From contig NZ_JANIGO010000002.1 in assembly GCF_024518835.1 (NCBI RefSeq), forward strand, positions 253,522 through 317,521: DNA of 64,000 nt, written 5' to 3'. Source of the DNA: Limnobacter humi. GTDB taxonomy: Bacteria > Pseudomonadota > Gammaproteobacteria > Burkholderiales > Burkholderiaceae_B. This document shows, piece after piece, positions 51,469-59,813 of this stretch. A program made the position numbers and the translations under genes. The notes beneath the pieces were generated by a model. It did not search any database, had not been told where the DNA came from, and worked only from the letters and a program-made list of their open reading frames with translations. Each line of letters starts with the position of its first letter. The stretch's first letter is position 1.

Positions 51469-52833
51469 TTAACACATCGACAGCCCGTAGGGCCCAGGGC
51501 GACTGGCTTTCAGTGCCAACATGCGGGCTGCAGCCCACAGCGCGTCGCCAACAGCAGCGTTGCAAGGCCCTTTGAGTTGGCTGACCTGCCAACGACCAAG
51601 GCCGATTCTGCGCAGTTCCAATGTGGCCCGCTCTGCCAAGCCGCCTTTACGGTGGAGGTGAAACAAACACACATCCCCAGCCATGCACCGATCAATGTAC
51701 GACGGCACACAATGGTGCATTTTCTTTGCCTCCAGCAGCAATGCATTGAGCGAGGTGAGTTCCACATAAGACACACCATCGGACAGTTCGCCCATGCCCA
51801 GCACTTCCGGCCAAAATACATTCACGCGTGCACTGTCTATTTGCCGTTCGAGCAGGTGCCAATGGGATTGCCGGGCCATCAGCGTGTCATAAGTCCAATC
51901 CCTGGTGATGCTCTGGCCGCCAAGCCTTGCCAAGACTGGATTGGCCAGCAACCAGTCGGCAATCAGCGGGAATTCTTCCTGCTCGACCTCTCGCTGAAGT
52001 CCGCGGTCTGGGCATTCATTTCGGCGTTCCAAGGCCAATCGCAACGCGCGCAGCAAATTCAGTGCCTGTGGAGTATTGAATGCCTCCGGATTTCGACGCA
52101 GCCAAGTTTGCAAGCCACCGAAACCCCGGAGTGCGCCGGTTTGAGCATCCACCCAGCACACCGGAATTCGACGCCCCACGGCAGAATGCAGATTGACCCA
52201 GGCCAGATGACCCAATTCATTCCAGGCAAAGCGCGCCACGTAGGCTCGCGACTGGTGACACAACCATCGCCAGGCCGGGGCACTCAGCCCCATGGACATC
52301 AGGCGGGATTTGACCAGTTTCCAGTTGTCAAGCGAGGGCCACATGCCGGGGTCCTGCGCCAGCAGGGGTGCCAACACCGGAGCCTCCGACAGTCGCCGGG
52401 ACAGGATCATTCGATGAGCCCGAACCCGAAGCAAATCAAGCAAGGTTGCACCCCGCGGGCGGATCCTCAACAGCAACGAGACCGTGGATTTACCATAGCG
52501 CTCGCGAACAGCTTTGAACCATGCCCGCTGAAAGTCAGTCAGCGTCATTTGGGCAAGCGGCAAATCAACCGCCTGTTCGGCCCAAATACGGCGTTTGGGA
52601 TAACTGGGCGGTGCTTTCCATGGGGAAGACTGAAGACCCAAAAGCAAGCGATGGGCCTGCTCAAGATTTAAACAGACTGGCAAGCTTTCCATTAGACGAA
52701 CGCGTGCAATGCCGGCCCATTCCAGCTGTAGACCAGAATGTGTATTGACCAAACGCAAGGGCAATTTCGCAGAGCACACTCGTTGTATGCTGTGCCGTGT
52801 GGTCAAACAATCATTCAAACTCAAGGGCTGCAT
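51469..52833 (-). CDS. PcfJ-domain protein of unknown function
   Basis: A protein of about 454 aa whose C-terminal part has the PcfJ-like pattern MHHCVPSYIDRCMAGDVCLF, then ATLELRR, WQVSQLKGPCNA. PcfJ was first seen on conjugative plasmids of Gram-positive bacteria; chromosomal copies exist in betaproteobacteria without known role. The N-terminal 300 residues are rich in Trp and Arg and lack recognised motifs. The start is uncertain: no ribosome binding site stands out, and the nearest ATGs overlap the start of the divergent enoyl-CoA hydratase gene. Confidence 0.7.
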   Translation of the reverse strand: MQPLSLNDCLTTRHSIQRVCSAKLPLRLVNTHSGLQLEWAGIARVRLMESLPVCLNLEQAHRLLLGLQSSPWKAPPSYPKRRIWAEQAVDLPLAQMTLTDFQRAWFKAVRERYGKSTVSLLLRIRPRGATLLDLLRVRAHRMILSRRLSEAPVLAPLLAQDPGMWPSLDNWKLVKSRLMSMGLSAPAWRWLCHQSRAYVARFAWNELGHLAWVNLHSAVGRRIPVCWVDAQTGALRGFGGLQTWLRRNPEAFNTPQALNLLRALRLALERRNECPDRGLQREVEQEEFPLIADWLLANPVLARLGGQSITRDWTYDTLMARQSHWHLLERQIDSARVNVFWPEVLGMGELSDGVSYVELTSLNALLLEAKKMHHCVPSYIDRCMAGDVCLFHLHRKGGLAERATLELRRIGLGRWQVSQLKGPCNAAVGDALWAAARMLALKASRPGPYGLSMC

Positions 52834-52834
52834 C

Positions 52835-53647
52835 ATGACAAACCAGGGCAAAGAACCCGTTCACAATGAAATACTACATCAAGGCCAAATCTGGCTGATT
52901 TCAATTCAGCGACCCGAGGTGCGAAATTGTGTAGACCGCCCCACGGCAGATGCCTTGGAGTTGGCATTCAATACATTCGACAGCGACCCCACTGCCAAAG
53001 TGGCCATACTGACCGGAACAGGAGGGCATTTCTGCGCAGGCGCTGATTTGTCAGCCGTGGCTTCGGGCAATCCGGAACGCGTCAATCGTCTTGAGCGGCA
53101 CGGAGCCGGGCCCATGGGCATCAGTCGACTGCAGCTTGGCAAGCCAGTGATTGCTGCGGTGAGCGGATACTGCGTTGCAGGAGGACTGGAACTGGCGGCC
53201 TGGTGTGACTTGCGTGTGGCCGACAACAGTGCGGTATTCGGCGTGTTCTGCCGGCGGTTCGGTGTGCCATTGATTGACGGTGGCACTGTTCGCCTGCCCC
53301 GATTGATTGGGCAGAGCCGCGCCATGGACATGATTCTGACGGGCAGGCCTGTGATGGCCGAAGAAGCGCATGCCTGGGGCTTGGTTAACCGCCTTGTTGA
53401 GCAGGGTGCAGCAGTCGGTGCGGCCACAGAACTTGCCAAACAACTGTGTGACCATCCACAGACCTGCATGCGCAATGATCGCCAGAGCGTGCTCAATCAA
53501 TGGGCTTTTGGCGAGCAAACGGCCTTGGCCGAGGAATTCGAATTTGGTTTGAATACGCTGCAATCCGGGGAGACCGTGCAAGGTGCCCTGGCCTTTCGGG
53601 ATGGTGCCGGTCGACATGGAGGCTCATTGACTACGCAAAGCGAATAA
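52835..53647 (+). CDS. Enoyl-CoA hydratase/isomerase family protein
   Basis: Crotonase-fold protein of 270 aa, probably hydrating or isomerising an acyl-CoA. The two oxyanion-hole segments are GTGGHFCAGADLSA and SGYCVAGGLELAAWCDLRVA; a glutamate is present in the active region near residue 130 (GLELAA). The exact acyl-CoA cannot be told from sequence. The ATG at 52835 follows AGGG at 8 nt; upstream in-frame codons lie inside the divergent PcfJ gene. It may belong with the fadL gene that follows. Confidence 0.9.
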   Translation: MTNQGKEPVHNEILHQGQIWLISIQRPEVRNCVDRPTADALELAFNTFDSDPTAKVAILTGTGGHFCAGADLSAVASGNPERVNRLERHGAGPMGISRLQLGKPVIAAVSGYCVAGGLELAAWCDLRVADNSAVFGVFCRRFGVPLIDGGTVRLPRLIGQSRAMDMILTGRPVMAEEAHAWGLVNRLVEQGAAVGAATELAKQLCDHPQTCMRNDRQSVLNQWAFGEQTALAEEFEFGLNTLQSGETVQGALAFRDGAGRHGGSLTTQSE

Positions 53648-53663
53648 TTCGGCGGTTGGCACA

Positions 53664-53702
53664 TTACCAGTAGGTAACATTCACCACTATTGATGATACA
53701 CT
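53664..53702 (+). promoter_or_regulatory. fadL promoter with candidate operator
   Basis: A promoter is visible as -35 GTAACA (53674-53679), 17-nt spacer, -10 TACACT (53697-53702). The -35 overlaps an inverted repeat TTACC-AGTA-GGTAA (53664-53677), a possible repressor site. It differs from the palindrome before the acyl-CoA synthetase gene, so a shared regulator is not supported. Confidence 0.45.
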
Positions 53703-53784
53703 TCGGCTTACCTACAGCGGCCCCCTGCATTCCATCAGCAGGTGAGAAAAACCGCATCTAGCCGACATCTGGAGACAACACAGC

Positions 53785-55269
53785 ATGCATTCAACTGGCT
53801 GGCGCGCCACGCCCTGCTTTACCATTCGCACCTTGGTGACCGGTGTGTCACTGGCCTTCATGACCACCACTGCCACAGCGGGCGGAACGGCTTTCGATGT
53901 AACCAGCATCAGCGCCATGGGCAATGCCCAGGCTGGCCAGGCGGCCGAAGGCGGCGATGCATCCGTCATTTTTGCCAACCCGGCTGCTTTAACGCGATTC
54001 AAGCGGGCCGAGCTGACGCAGGGTGCAGCTTTCATTACTGTGGACAGCCCCTACACCTCCAACCAAAACAACGACGGTGCCTCCACCGGTGCACCGCAAG
54101 GCCAAAATGGCCAAGTGTTTGATCGAAATGACGGCTACGATGCCTCCGTGCTGGCCCCCAATTTGTACGTGGCCATTCCACTGAGTGAGAAAACCGTGAT
54201 GGGTTTCAGCGCGTCGGGTTCGCATGGTTTGCTTGTACATTACGACGCCAATTTCCCTGGTCGCAACCAAGGCCGTGACATCGATTTTAAGGTAATCCGA
54301 CTCAACCTCGGCGTGGGTCACAAGGTGAGCCCCACTCTGTCCCTGGGCGTTAACGGATCGTATGAACGATACTTTCAATCCATCAAGCTGAAACTGAATT
54401 ATCGCGAGGCGGTACAAAGCCTGCTGGATCAGAACAACGCTGGTGCGCTGTCTGGGCCGGCCAACGCGCTGCTGCAAACACCGACCGAGGAAGGCGACGC
54501 CAAGCTGCGCATGTTCGGTTGGGCGTTCAATGCCCAAGTGGGTGCACTGTGGGAGCCTTCTGAAAATACGCGTGTCGGCTTCTCCTATCGACCCAAAACC
54601 AAGTTCGAGAGCAACCGCGGCGTATTCAGCATCAACGAAACTGCGGCACAAACGCAATTCCGCAACAACCTGGCCAATCCCAATATTTTCGTGGGCGCGG
54701 CATCTGGCTTGGCTGGGCTCGATCTGTCCACCTCCGCCGGTGACTTGGCGCCCTATCAACGCATCAAGCAGGACATCACGCTGCCTGACGAATTGCGCTT
54801 GAGCGTGTTTCACCACGCAACACCCAAACTGGATTTGATGGCCACATACACACGCCAGGACTTCTCGGTGACACAACTGCGGTATGTACGCGAAAGCAAT
54901 GGCCGCCTGCTAGAAGATGTGCCTCAAAACTTCAAGCCTGCCCAATCCTATCGGATGGGCCTGAACTACAAACTGTATCGACGACTCACCCTGAAGACTG
55001 GTTTTGCCACGGAAAATAGTGTTGTGGACGATCAGTACCGCATTACGATTCTGCCAGACAGCGATCGCAAGTATTACAGCATCGGTGCCCAGCTCGATAT
55101 CAGCCGAGACACCGCCTTGCACATGGCTTACCAGAAGGTCAAGTTTGCTGCTGCCCCAGTTGGTAACAACAACCAGATCACGCCGCCAGAAGTGCGCGGC
55201 GGCGACTTCAAAGGCACTGTTCAATTGGACGTGAACTACTTTGGCATTGGTATTACCGAGCGATTCTGA
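53785..55269 (+). CDS. fadL: FadL/OmpP1-family outer membrane channel
   Basis: Fourteen-stranded outer-membrane channel of the FadL family, which takes up long-chain fatty acids or other hydrophobic compounds. The 494-aa precursor has a signal peptide of about 32 residues (ends TATAGG), the family hatch motif SAMGNAQAGQAAEGGDASVI and FANPAALTRF, alternating beta-strand pattern throughout, and a terminal Phe (GIGITERF) for BAM recognition. GGAG lies 9 nt before the ATG. Substrate range is not defined by sequence. Confidence 0.92.
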   Translation: MHSTGWRATPCFTIRTLVTGVSLAFMTTTATAGGTAFDVTSISAMGNAQAGQAAEGGDASVIFANPAALTRFKRAELTQGAAFITVDSPYTSNQNNDGASTGAPQGQNGQVFDRNDGYDASVLAPNLYVAIPLSEKTVMGFSASGSHGLLVHYDANFPGRNQGRDIDFKVIRLNLGVGHKVSPTLSLGVNGSYERYFQSIKLKLNYREAVQSLLDQNNAGALSGPANALLQTPTEEGDAKLRMFGWAFNAQVGALWEPSENTRVGFSYRPKTKFESNRGVFSINETAAQTQFRNNLANPNIFVGAASGLAGLDLSTSAGDLAPYQRIKQDITLPDELRLSVFHHATPKLDLMATYTRQDFSVTQLRYVRESNGRLLEDVPQNFKPAQSYRMGLNYKLYRRLTLKTGFATENSVVDDQYRITILPDSDRKYYSIGAQLDISRDTALHMAYQKVKFAAAPVGNNNQITPPEVRGGDFKGTVQLDVNYFGIGITERF

Positions 55270-55296
55270 GCCATTACAGCAGCCGGTTTCGTTTTT

Positions 55297-55324
55297 CAAA
55301 AGCAGCCTTCGGGCTGCTTTTTTA
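55297..55324 (+). terminator. Rho-independent terminator after fadL
   Basis: AGCAGCC (55301-55307) and GGCTGCT (55312-55318) form a 7-bp stem with a stable TTCG loop, followed by a T run. The A stretch on the left may also help stop the convergent sseA transcript. Confidence 0.9.
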
Positions 55325-55339
55325 TTGGGCTCGCTTGGA

Positions 55340-56179
55340 TCACATCGACGTTTCGACAGGACCGTTGCGTTGACACCATTCACTCCAACTGCCCGGAAAC
55401 AGTGGGATATCACCATGACCCAAACAGGCCAGTGCCAGCAGGTTGACACAGGCCGTTACACCGGAACCACAATACACCACGGCTCGATCAAGATCTGGCA
55501 TCACCGGCTCCCACACCTGCAGCAGTTGCTCGGGAGTCTTGAACCATCCGTCCGTGTTCAAGTTAAGCTTCCACGGCATGTTGATGGCACCGGGTATGTG
55601 GCCTGCCACAGGGTCGATGGGCTCTACCTCGCCGGTATACCGGGCTTTATCCCTGGCATCCACCAAGACCGTGAGTGCCTGCTGTTGAATCAAGTCCGCA
55701 TAGGCCACTCGCAGCCTTGGCTGCTCACATGCATTAAAGCGCCCCAGTTGCACCGGGAGTTCGGAAGGGTCGCACACCAGGTCAAAACCCTGCGCCTGCC
55801 ACTGGGCAATTCCACCGTTCAGCACCTGTACGGACTGATGACCAAAGTAGCGGGCCAACCACCAAAATCGCGCAGCCATGGCATGGTCACCTTGGTCATA
55901 GGCAACAAGACGAGTTTGAGCATCCACCCCATGCTGTCGCATGAGTTGCTCAAATGAATGGGCTGTCGGTAAGGGGTGACGCCCTGCCAATGGGCGGGTA
56001 TGGTCTGACAGATCATCATCCAGGCTCAGGTAATGTGCTCCAGGAATATGGCCCGCTGCGTAGGCCCGCCGACCGGCACTGGGGTTCATCAACTCGAAGC
56101 GGCAGTCAAAAATCACACACCGGTCACGCATTTGAAGAAGGATGTCGAGGTCTGCCGGTGTAATCAATGGACCTTGCAT
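55340..56179 (-). CDS. sseA: 3-mercaptopyruvate sulfurtransferase (rhodanese family)
   Basis: Transfers sulfur from 3-mercaptopyruvate to thiol acceptors. The 279-aa protein has two rhodanese domains; the catalytic C237 lies in YCGSGVTAC, and CGSGVT rather than CRKGVT indicates the mercaptopyruvate type. The linker GGIAQWQAQGFDL between domains is conserved. The start at 56179 (MQGPLITPADL) fits the family; an in-frame ATG 78 nt upstream also exists and no strong ribosome binding site decides between them. Confidence 0.9.
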   Translation of the reverse strand: MQGPLITPADLDILLQMRDRCVIFDCRFELMNPSAGRRAYAAGHIPGAHYLSLDDDLSDHTRPLAGRHPLPTAHSFEQLMRQHGVDAQTRLVAYDQGDHAMAARFWWLARYFGHQSVQVLNGGIAQWQAQGFDLVCDPSELPVQLGRFNACEQPRLRVAYADLIQQQALTVLVDARDKARYTGEVEPIDPVAGHIPGAINMPWKLNLNTDGWFKTPEQLLQVWEPVMPDLDRAVVYCGSGVTACVNLLALACLGHGDIPLFPGSWSEWCQRNGPVETSM

Positions 56180-56241
56180 GGCAATCGATGGAGTTACTTT
56201 GTTGAGGAAGTTTAGCCTTGAAGGGGCTGGAGCGCACCTGG

Positions 56242-56282
56242 AAAACAAAAACGCCACCTGATCTTAGATCGAGGTGGCGTTG
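56242..56282 (-). terminator. Terminator of the tRNA-Ala/tRNA-Glu operon
   Basis: On the minus strand AACGCCACCT and AGGTGGCGTT form a long stem around 12 nt, followed by TTTGTTTT. It lies 10 nt after the CCA end of tRNA-Glu and ends the tRNA transcript before sseA. Confidence 0.88.
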
Positions 56283-56291
56283 TGCCGTATT

Positions 56292-56367
56292 TGGCATCCC
56301 CAAGGGGATTCGAACCCCTGTTACCGCCGTGAAAGGGCGGTGTCCTAGGCCTCTAGACGATGGGGAC
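56292..56367 (-). tRNA. tRNA-Glu (anticodon TTC)
   Basis: A 76-nt cloverleaf with encoded CCA. The anticodon arm CCGCC-CTTTCAC-GGCGG has TTC at the centre, the T arm is AGGGGTTCGAATCCCCT, and the D arm carries TCTAGAGGCCTAGGA, all typical of tRNA-Glu. The acceptor stem begins with G1 opposite T72, a wobble in place of the common G-C pair. It follows tRNA-Ala by 17 nt in the same transcript. Confidence 0.97.
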
Positions 56368-56384
56368 CTAAAACTTTGGTCGCT

Positions 56385-56460
<76 letters not shown>

Positions 56461-56474
56461 TAGCGAAGACCGAA

Positions 56475-56503
56475 ATTATGAAGCAGTTTTTTGTTTTCGT
56501 CAA
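56475..56503 (-). promoter_or_regulatory. Sigma-70 promoter for the tRNA operon
   Basis: On the minus strand a -35 TTGACG (56498-56503) and a -10 CATAAT (56475-56480) are separated by exactly 17 nt, with an A-rich spacer. It lies directly before tRNA-Ala, followed by a GC-rich stretch like a stringent discriminator. Confidence 0.85.
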
Positions 56504-56656
56504 CACTTTGTTCAAGTTTTTGTTGACTGAACAGTTGGCGAAAAACCGCATCGTTGTTCGGTTTAGACCAGAATTGCCTCAGCAAACGGAGCAGGCCGAA
56601 CTATACCCATTTGTCAGTTACACTGCAAGGGGTTTTTCATCAAAAGTATCAGCGTC

Positions 56657-57220
56657 ATGAAATTTTGCAGCGGCTGCGCAAGCCCCCTACTGTATCAAGT
56701 CCCGGAAGGCGACAATCGGGAACGGGCCTGCTGTCCGTCCTGCGGTGCAATTCACTACGTCAACCCAAAAATCGTCGTCGGCACCATCCCGACCTTTGGC
56801 AATAAGGTCTTGCTGTGCAAGCGGGCCATTGAACCCCGGTACGGCTTCTGGACACTGCCCGCTGGTTTTATGGAACTGAATGAAACCACCCATGCAGGCG
56901 CGTTGCGCGAGACCTGGGAAGAAGCCGGTGCCAAAGCGACACTTGGGCCACTGTTCACCATGTTTGACGTGATTCGTGCCGAGCAGGTCCATCTGTTTTT
57001 CAGAGCGCAGATGGACGCTCCAGAATTTTCGGCGGGCGTGGAAAGCCTGGACGTCAAACTGTTTGCTGAAGAAGAAATTCCCTGGGATGAACTGGCCTTT
57101 AAAACCGTGTCAAAAACATTGACGCTGTTTTTTGAAGACCGGCGACAAGGCCAGTTCACCTTGCACACCGGCGATGTGTATGACCACACGGACTGGCCCC
57201 TGGATTCGTTCAAAGCCTGA
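56657..57220 (+). CDS. Nudix hydrolase with N-terminal zinc ribbon
   Basis: A 187-aa Nudix hydrolase, likely acting on a nucleoside diphosphate linked compound; the substrate is unknown. Four cysteines C4, C7, C26 and C29 form a zinc ribbon like that of NADH pyrophosphatases. The Nudix box begins at G70 with E76, then R84-E85 and E88-E89 (RETWEEAGA), matching the consensus. The stop is followed by aat 28 nt downstream, so the two may be cotranscribed. Confidence 0.92.
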   Translation: MKFCSGCASPLLYQVPEGDNRERACCPSCGAIHYVNPKIVVGTIPTFGNKVLLCKRAIEPRYGFWTLPAGFMELNETTHAGALRETWEEAGAKATLGPLFTMFDVIRAEQVHLFFRAQMDAPEFSAGVESLDVKLFAEEEIPWDELAFKTVSKTLTLFFEDRRQGQFTLHTGDVYDHTDWPLDSFKA

Positions 57221-57248
57221 CTGTCGGGTATCACCACTCTCAAATCGC

Positions 57249-57980
57249 ATGGCCTCCATCACCCTGCCCTGGCTTGACTCGCCAAAAGACTTTCCGACCA
57301 CTGGGCAGGCCCTTTTAGAGCCTGCAGGCCTGCTTGCAGCCAGCGACCACTTGACGGTGGACTGGCTGCTGCAAAGCTATCCACGCGGTATATTCCCATG
57401 GTACTCACCCGGTGAACCCGTGCTGTGGTGGTCCACCAACCCAAGGGCCGTTTTGTACGTGGAAGAGTTCAAGCTCCACCGCTCCCTGCTCAAAGCAATA
57501 CGAAAGCAAGCGGCTGATCCGTCCCGTGAAATTAGACTCAACCATGCGTTCGAAGCCACCATACGAGCCTGCGCAGGGCACCCTCGCGCGGGACAACAAG
57601 GAACCTGGATCACCGAACATATCATTCAAGCCTATCTGGACCTGCACCGGCTGGGCCATGCACACAGCATTGAGCACTGGCATAACGGCGCCTTGGTGGG
57701 TGGACTGTATTGCGTCGCATTTGGCAGAATGGTGTTCGGTGAAAGCATGTTTGCCAGGGAAACGGATGCATCAAAGGTGGCTTTTGCATATTTTGTATCT
57801 TGGCTAAAACGACAGAATGTGCGCATAATTGACTGCCAACAGGCCACTCATCACCTCCTGTCATTGGGTGCACGGCTGTTGGAGCGGAAGGTGTTTGAAG
57901 AAGAAATGGCGCATTCCATTTCCATGTCGGCCTTGAATTGGGAACCCTGCACACTCGCGTGGACGAATGACCCGACCTAA
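57249..57980 (+). CDS. aat: Leucyl/phenylalanyl-tRNA--protein transferase
   Basis: Adds Leu or Phe to N-terminal Arg/Lys of proteins, marking them for ClpAP via ClpS. The 243-aa protein has the family core [20 protein letters not shown] and [20 protein letters not shown], and [14 protein letters not shown]. The ATG at 57249 is used; an in-frame start at 57132 lies inside the Nudix gene. It overlaps the next gene bpt by 14 nt, so the two N-end-rule transferases are made together. Confidence 0.95.
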   Translation: MASITLPWLDSPKDFPTTGQALLEPAGLLAASDHLTVDWLLQSYPRGIFPWYSPGEPVLWWSTNPRAVLYVEEFKLHRSLLKAIRKQAADPSREIRLNHAFEATIRACAGHPRAGQQGTWITEHIIQAYLDLHRLGHAHSIEHWHNGALVGGLYCVAFGRMVFGESMFARETDASKVAFAYFVSWLKRQNVRIIDCQQATHHLLSLGARLLERKVFEEEMAHSISMSALNWEPCTLAWTNDPT

Positions 57981-58707
57981 AGAATTACCGTTTTCGACCT
58001 TGCAGTTTTATTCCACTGCGCCCTACCCTTGCAGCTATCTGGAACATCGGCTAGCCAGGTCCCAGGTGGCCACACCTAGCCACCTTATCAATGCAGATGT
58101 ATACAGCGAACTGGTTCGTGTCGGCTTTCGCCGCAGTGGATTGTTCACCTACAAACCCCACTGCGATGGCTGCAAAAGCTGCACGCCGTTGCGGATCAAT
58201 GTTCAACACTTTGATACCAACCGAAGCCAAAAACGCGCGCTGAAAACATTTTCATTACTTCGTCCCAGCGTTCAGCGCCTGCACTTCAATGCCGAACACT
58301 ATGCGCTGTATTTGCGATACCAATCCGAACGCCACCAAGGTGGCGGCATGGATGAAGACAGCCGTGAACAGTATTCGCAGTTCCTGTTGCAAACACGGGT
58401 CAATTCAAGACTGGTGGAGTTTCGCAACCCGACCGGCGAACTGAAAATGGTGTCCATCATCGACATCCTCACCGACGGATTGTCCTCCGTGTACACCTTC
58501 TTCGACCCAGACGAAAAGGCCGGGCTGGGCGTGTATGGGGTGTTGTGGCAAATCGAGCAGAGCCGTGATTTGGCACTGCCCTACGTGTACCTGGGCTACT
58601 GGATTGAGGAAAGTCAGAAAATGGCCTACAAAGCCAATTTCAAAGCAGCCGAAATACTGCAGGATGGCCGCTGGACGCCACTGACACAGCCCGACCTTTC
58701 GCGCTGA
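57967..58707 (+). CDS. bpt: Aspartate/glutamate leucyltransferase (Bpt, ATE-like)
   Basis: Transfers leucine from Leu-tRNA to N-terminal Asp/Glu residues, complementing Aat in the N-end rule. The 246-aa protein has the family N-terminal cysteine cluster (YPCSYLE and [13 protein letters not shown]), the [11 protein letters not shown] segment, and [20 protein letters not shown] with YVYLGYWI in the C-terminal transferase core. Overlap with aat and pyrD downstream match the usual betaproteobacterial order. Confidence 0.94.
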   Translation: MTRPKELPFSTLQFYSTAPYPCSYLEHRLARSQVATPSHLINADVYSELVRVGFRRSGLFTYKPHCDGCKSCTPLRINVQHFDTNRSQKRALKTFSLLRPSVQRLHFNAEHYALYLRYQSERHQGGGMDEDSREQYSQFLLQTRVNSRLVEFRNPTGELKMVSIIDILTDGLSSVYTFFDPDEKAGLGVYGVLWQIEQSRDLALPYVYLGYWIEESQKMAYKANFKAAEILQDGRWTPLTQPDLSR

Positions 58708-58737
58708 ACAGCCGAACCAAACGCCATTACAATGGCG
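58705..58737 (+). promoter_or_regulatory. pyrD promoter with palindrome over the -10
   Basis: A -35 TGAACA (58705-58710) and a -10 TACAAT (58728-58733) are separated by 17 nt. The -10 is embedded in a perfect inverted repeat CGCCAT-TACA-ATGGCG (58722-58737). The repeat may be a regulator site or a hairpin at the transcript start; its effect on pyrD is unknown. Confidence 0.45.
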
Positions 58738-58766
58738 GCATTGCTTGATCCTTCAATCTACTCACC

Positions 58767-59813
58767 ATGCTGCCTTTTTCACTGGTTCGTCCGTTGCTGT
58801 TTCAATTTGACCCTGAACGGGCGCATCACCTCACATTCGGATCACTAAAACTCGCCAACCAGGCGGGTTTGCTGAACATGCTCATGCCATCGGCTGTGGC
58901 CGATCCTGTTAACGTCATGGGCATTGAGTTTCCCAATCGGGTGGGTCTGGCTGCAGGTTTGGACAAAGATGCTGCCTACATCAATGAACTGGGCCAGATG
59001 GGTTTTGGTTTTCTTGAGGTGGGTACGGTCACACCCAAGCCCCAGCCCGGCAATCCTCAACCACGGCTGTTTCGCCTACCCAAAGCCCATGCCATCATTA
59101 ACCGCATGGGGTTCAATAACCAGGGCGTGGACAACCTGATTGCGAATGTGAAACGGAGCCGATACCCCGGTGTGTTGGGCATCAATATCGGCAAAAATGC
59201 AGTGACACCAGTTGAAGATGCTGCCAGCGACTACTTGCGCGCCCTGGAGGCCGTGTACCCGTACGCCACCTACATCACAGTGAATATTTCCTCGCCCAAC
59301 ACCAAAAATCTGCGTGACTTGCAAGGCGGTGACAGCTTGGACCAATTGCTGGCCACGCTCAAGGCACGCCAGCTGCAGTTGGCTGAGGAACACGGACAAT
59401 ACAAACCCATGGCTTTGAAGATTGCGCCTGATTTGGATGAAGAACAAATTGACGCAATCGCCCAGCGCTTAACGCATTATCGGTTTGATGGCGTGATTGC
59501 CACCAACACCACCATCGACAAAACTGCAGTGGCTCACCTGCCCCACGGCAATGAACAAGGTGGACTGAGCGGCACACCTGTGCTGGAAAAATCCACCATG
59601 GTCATCAAGCGCCTGTATGCCAGCTTGGGCGAGGCCATACCCATCATTGGTGTGGGCGGCATCTCCAACGGCGTGCATGCGGTGGAAAAAATTCGGGCGG
59701 GTGCAAAGCTGGTGCAAATTTATACCGGCTTGATTTACCAAGGCCCAGAACTGGTGACCGAGTGTGCGGCCACCATTGCTGCCAATTGCAAAGGCGTTGT
59801 TCAAAAACGCTGA
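58767..59813 (+). CDS. pyrD: Dihydroorotate dehydrogenase (class 2, quinone-linked)
   Basis: Oxidises dihydroorotate to orotate in pyrimidine synthesis at the inner membrane, passing electrons to quinone. The 348-aa protein has the class 2 N-terminal helical extension ([20 protein letters not shown]), the FMN barrel with [21 protein letters not shown]-like [11 protein letters not shown], the catalytic Ser region [16 protein letters not shown], and the terminal [12 protein letters not shown] and [11 protein letters not shown] phosphate-site motifs. It is followed directly by the convergent lutB stop. Confidence 0.96.
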   Translation: MLPFSLVRPLLFQFDPERAHHLTFGSLKLANQAGLLNMLMPSAVADPVNVMGIEFPNRVGLAAGLDKDAAYINELGQMGFGFLEVGTVTPKPQPGNPQPRLFRLPKAHAIINRMGFNNQGVDNLIANVKRSRYPGVLGINIGKNAVTPVEDAASDYLRALEAVYPYATYITVNISSPNTKNLRDLQGGDSLDQLLATLKARQLQLAEEHGQYKPMALKIAPDLDEEQIDAIAQRLTHYRFDGVIATNTTIDKTAVAHLPHGNEQGGLSGTPVLEKSTMVIKRLYASLGEAIPIIGVGGISNGVHAVEKIRAGAKLVQIYTGLIYQGPELVTECAATIAANCKGVVQKR

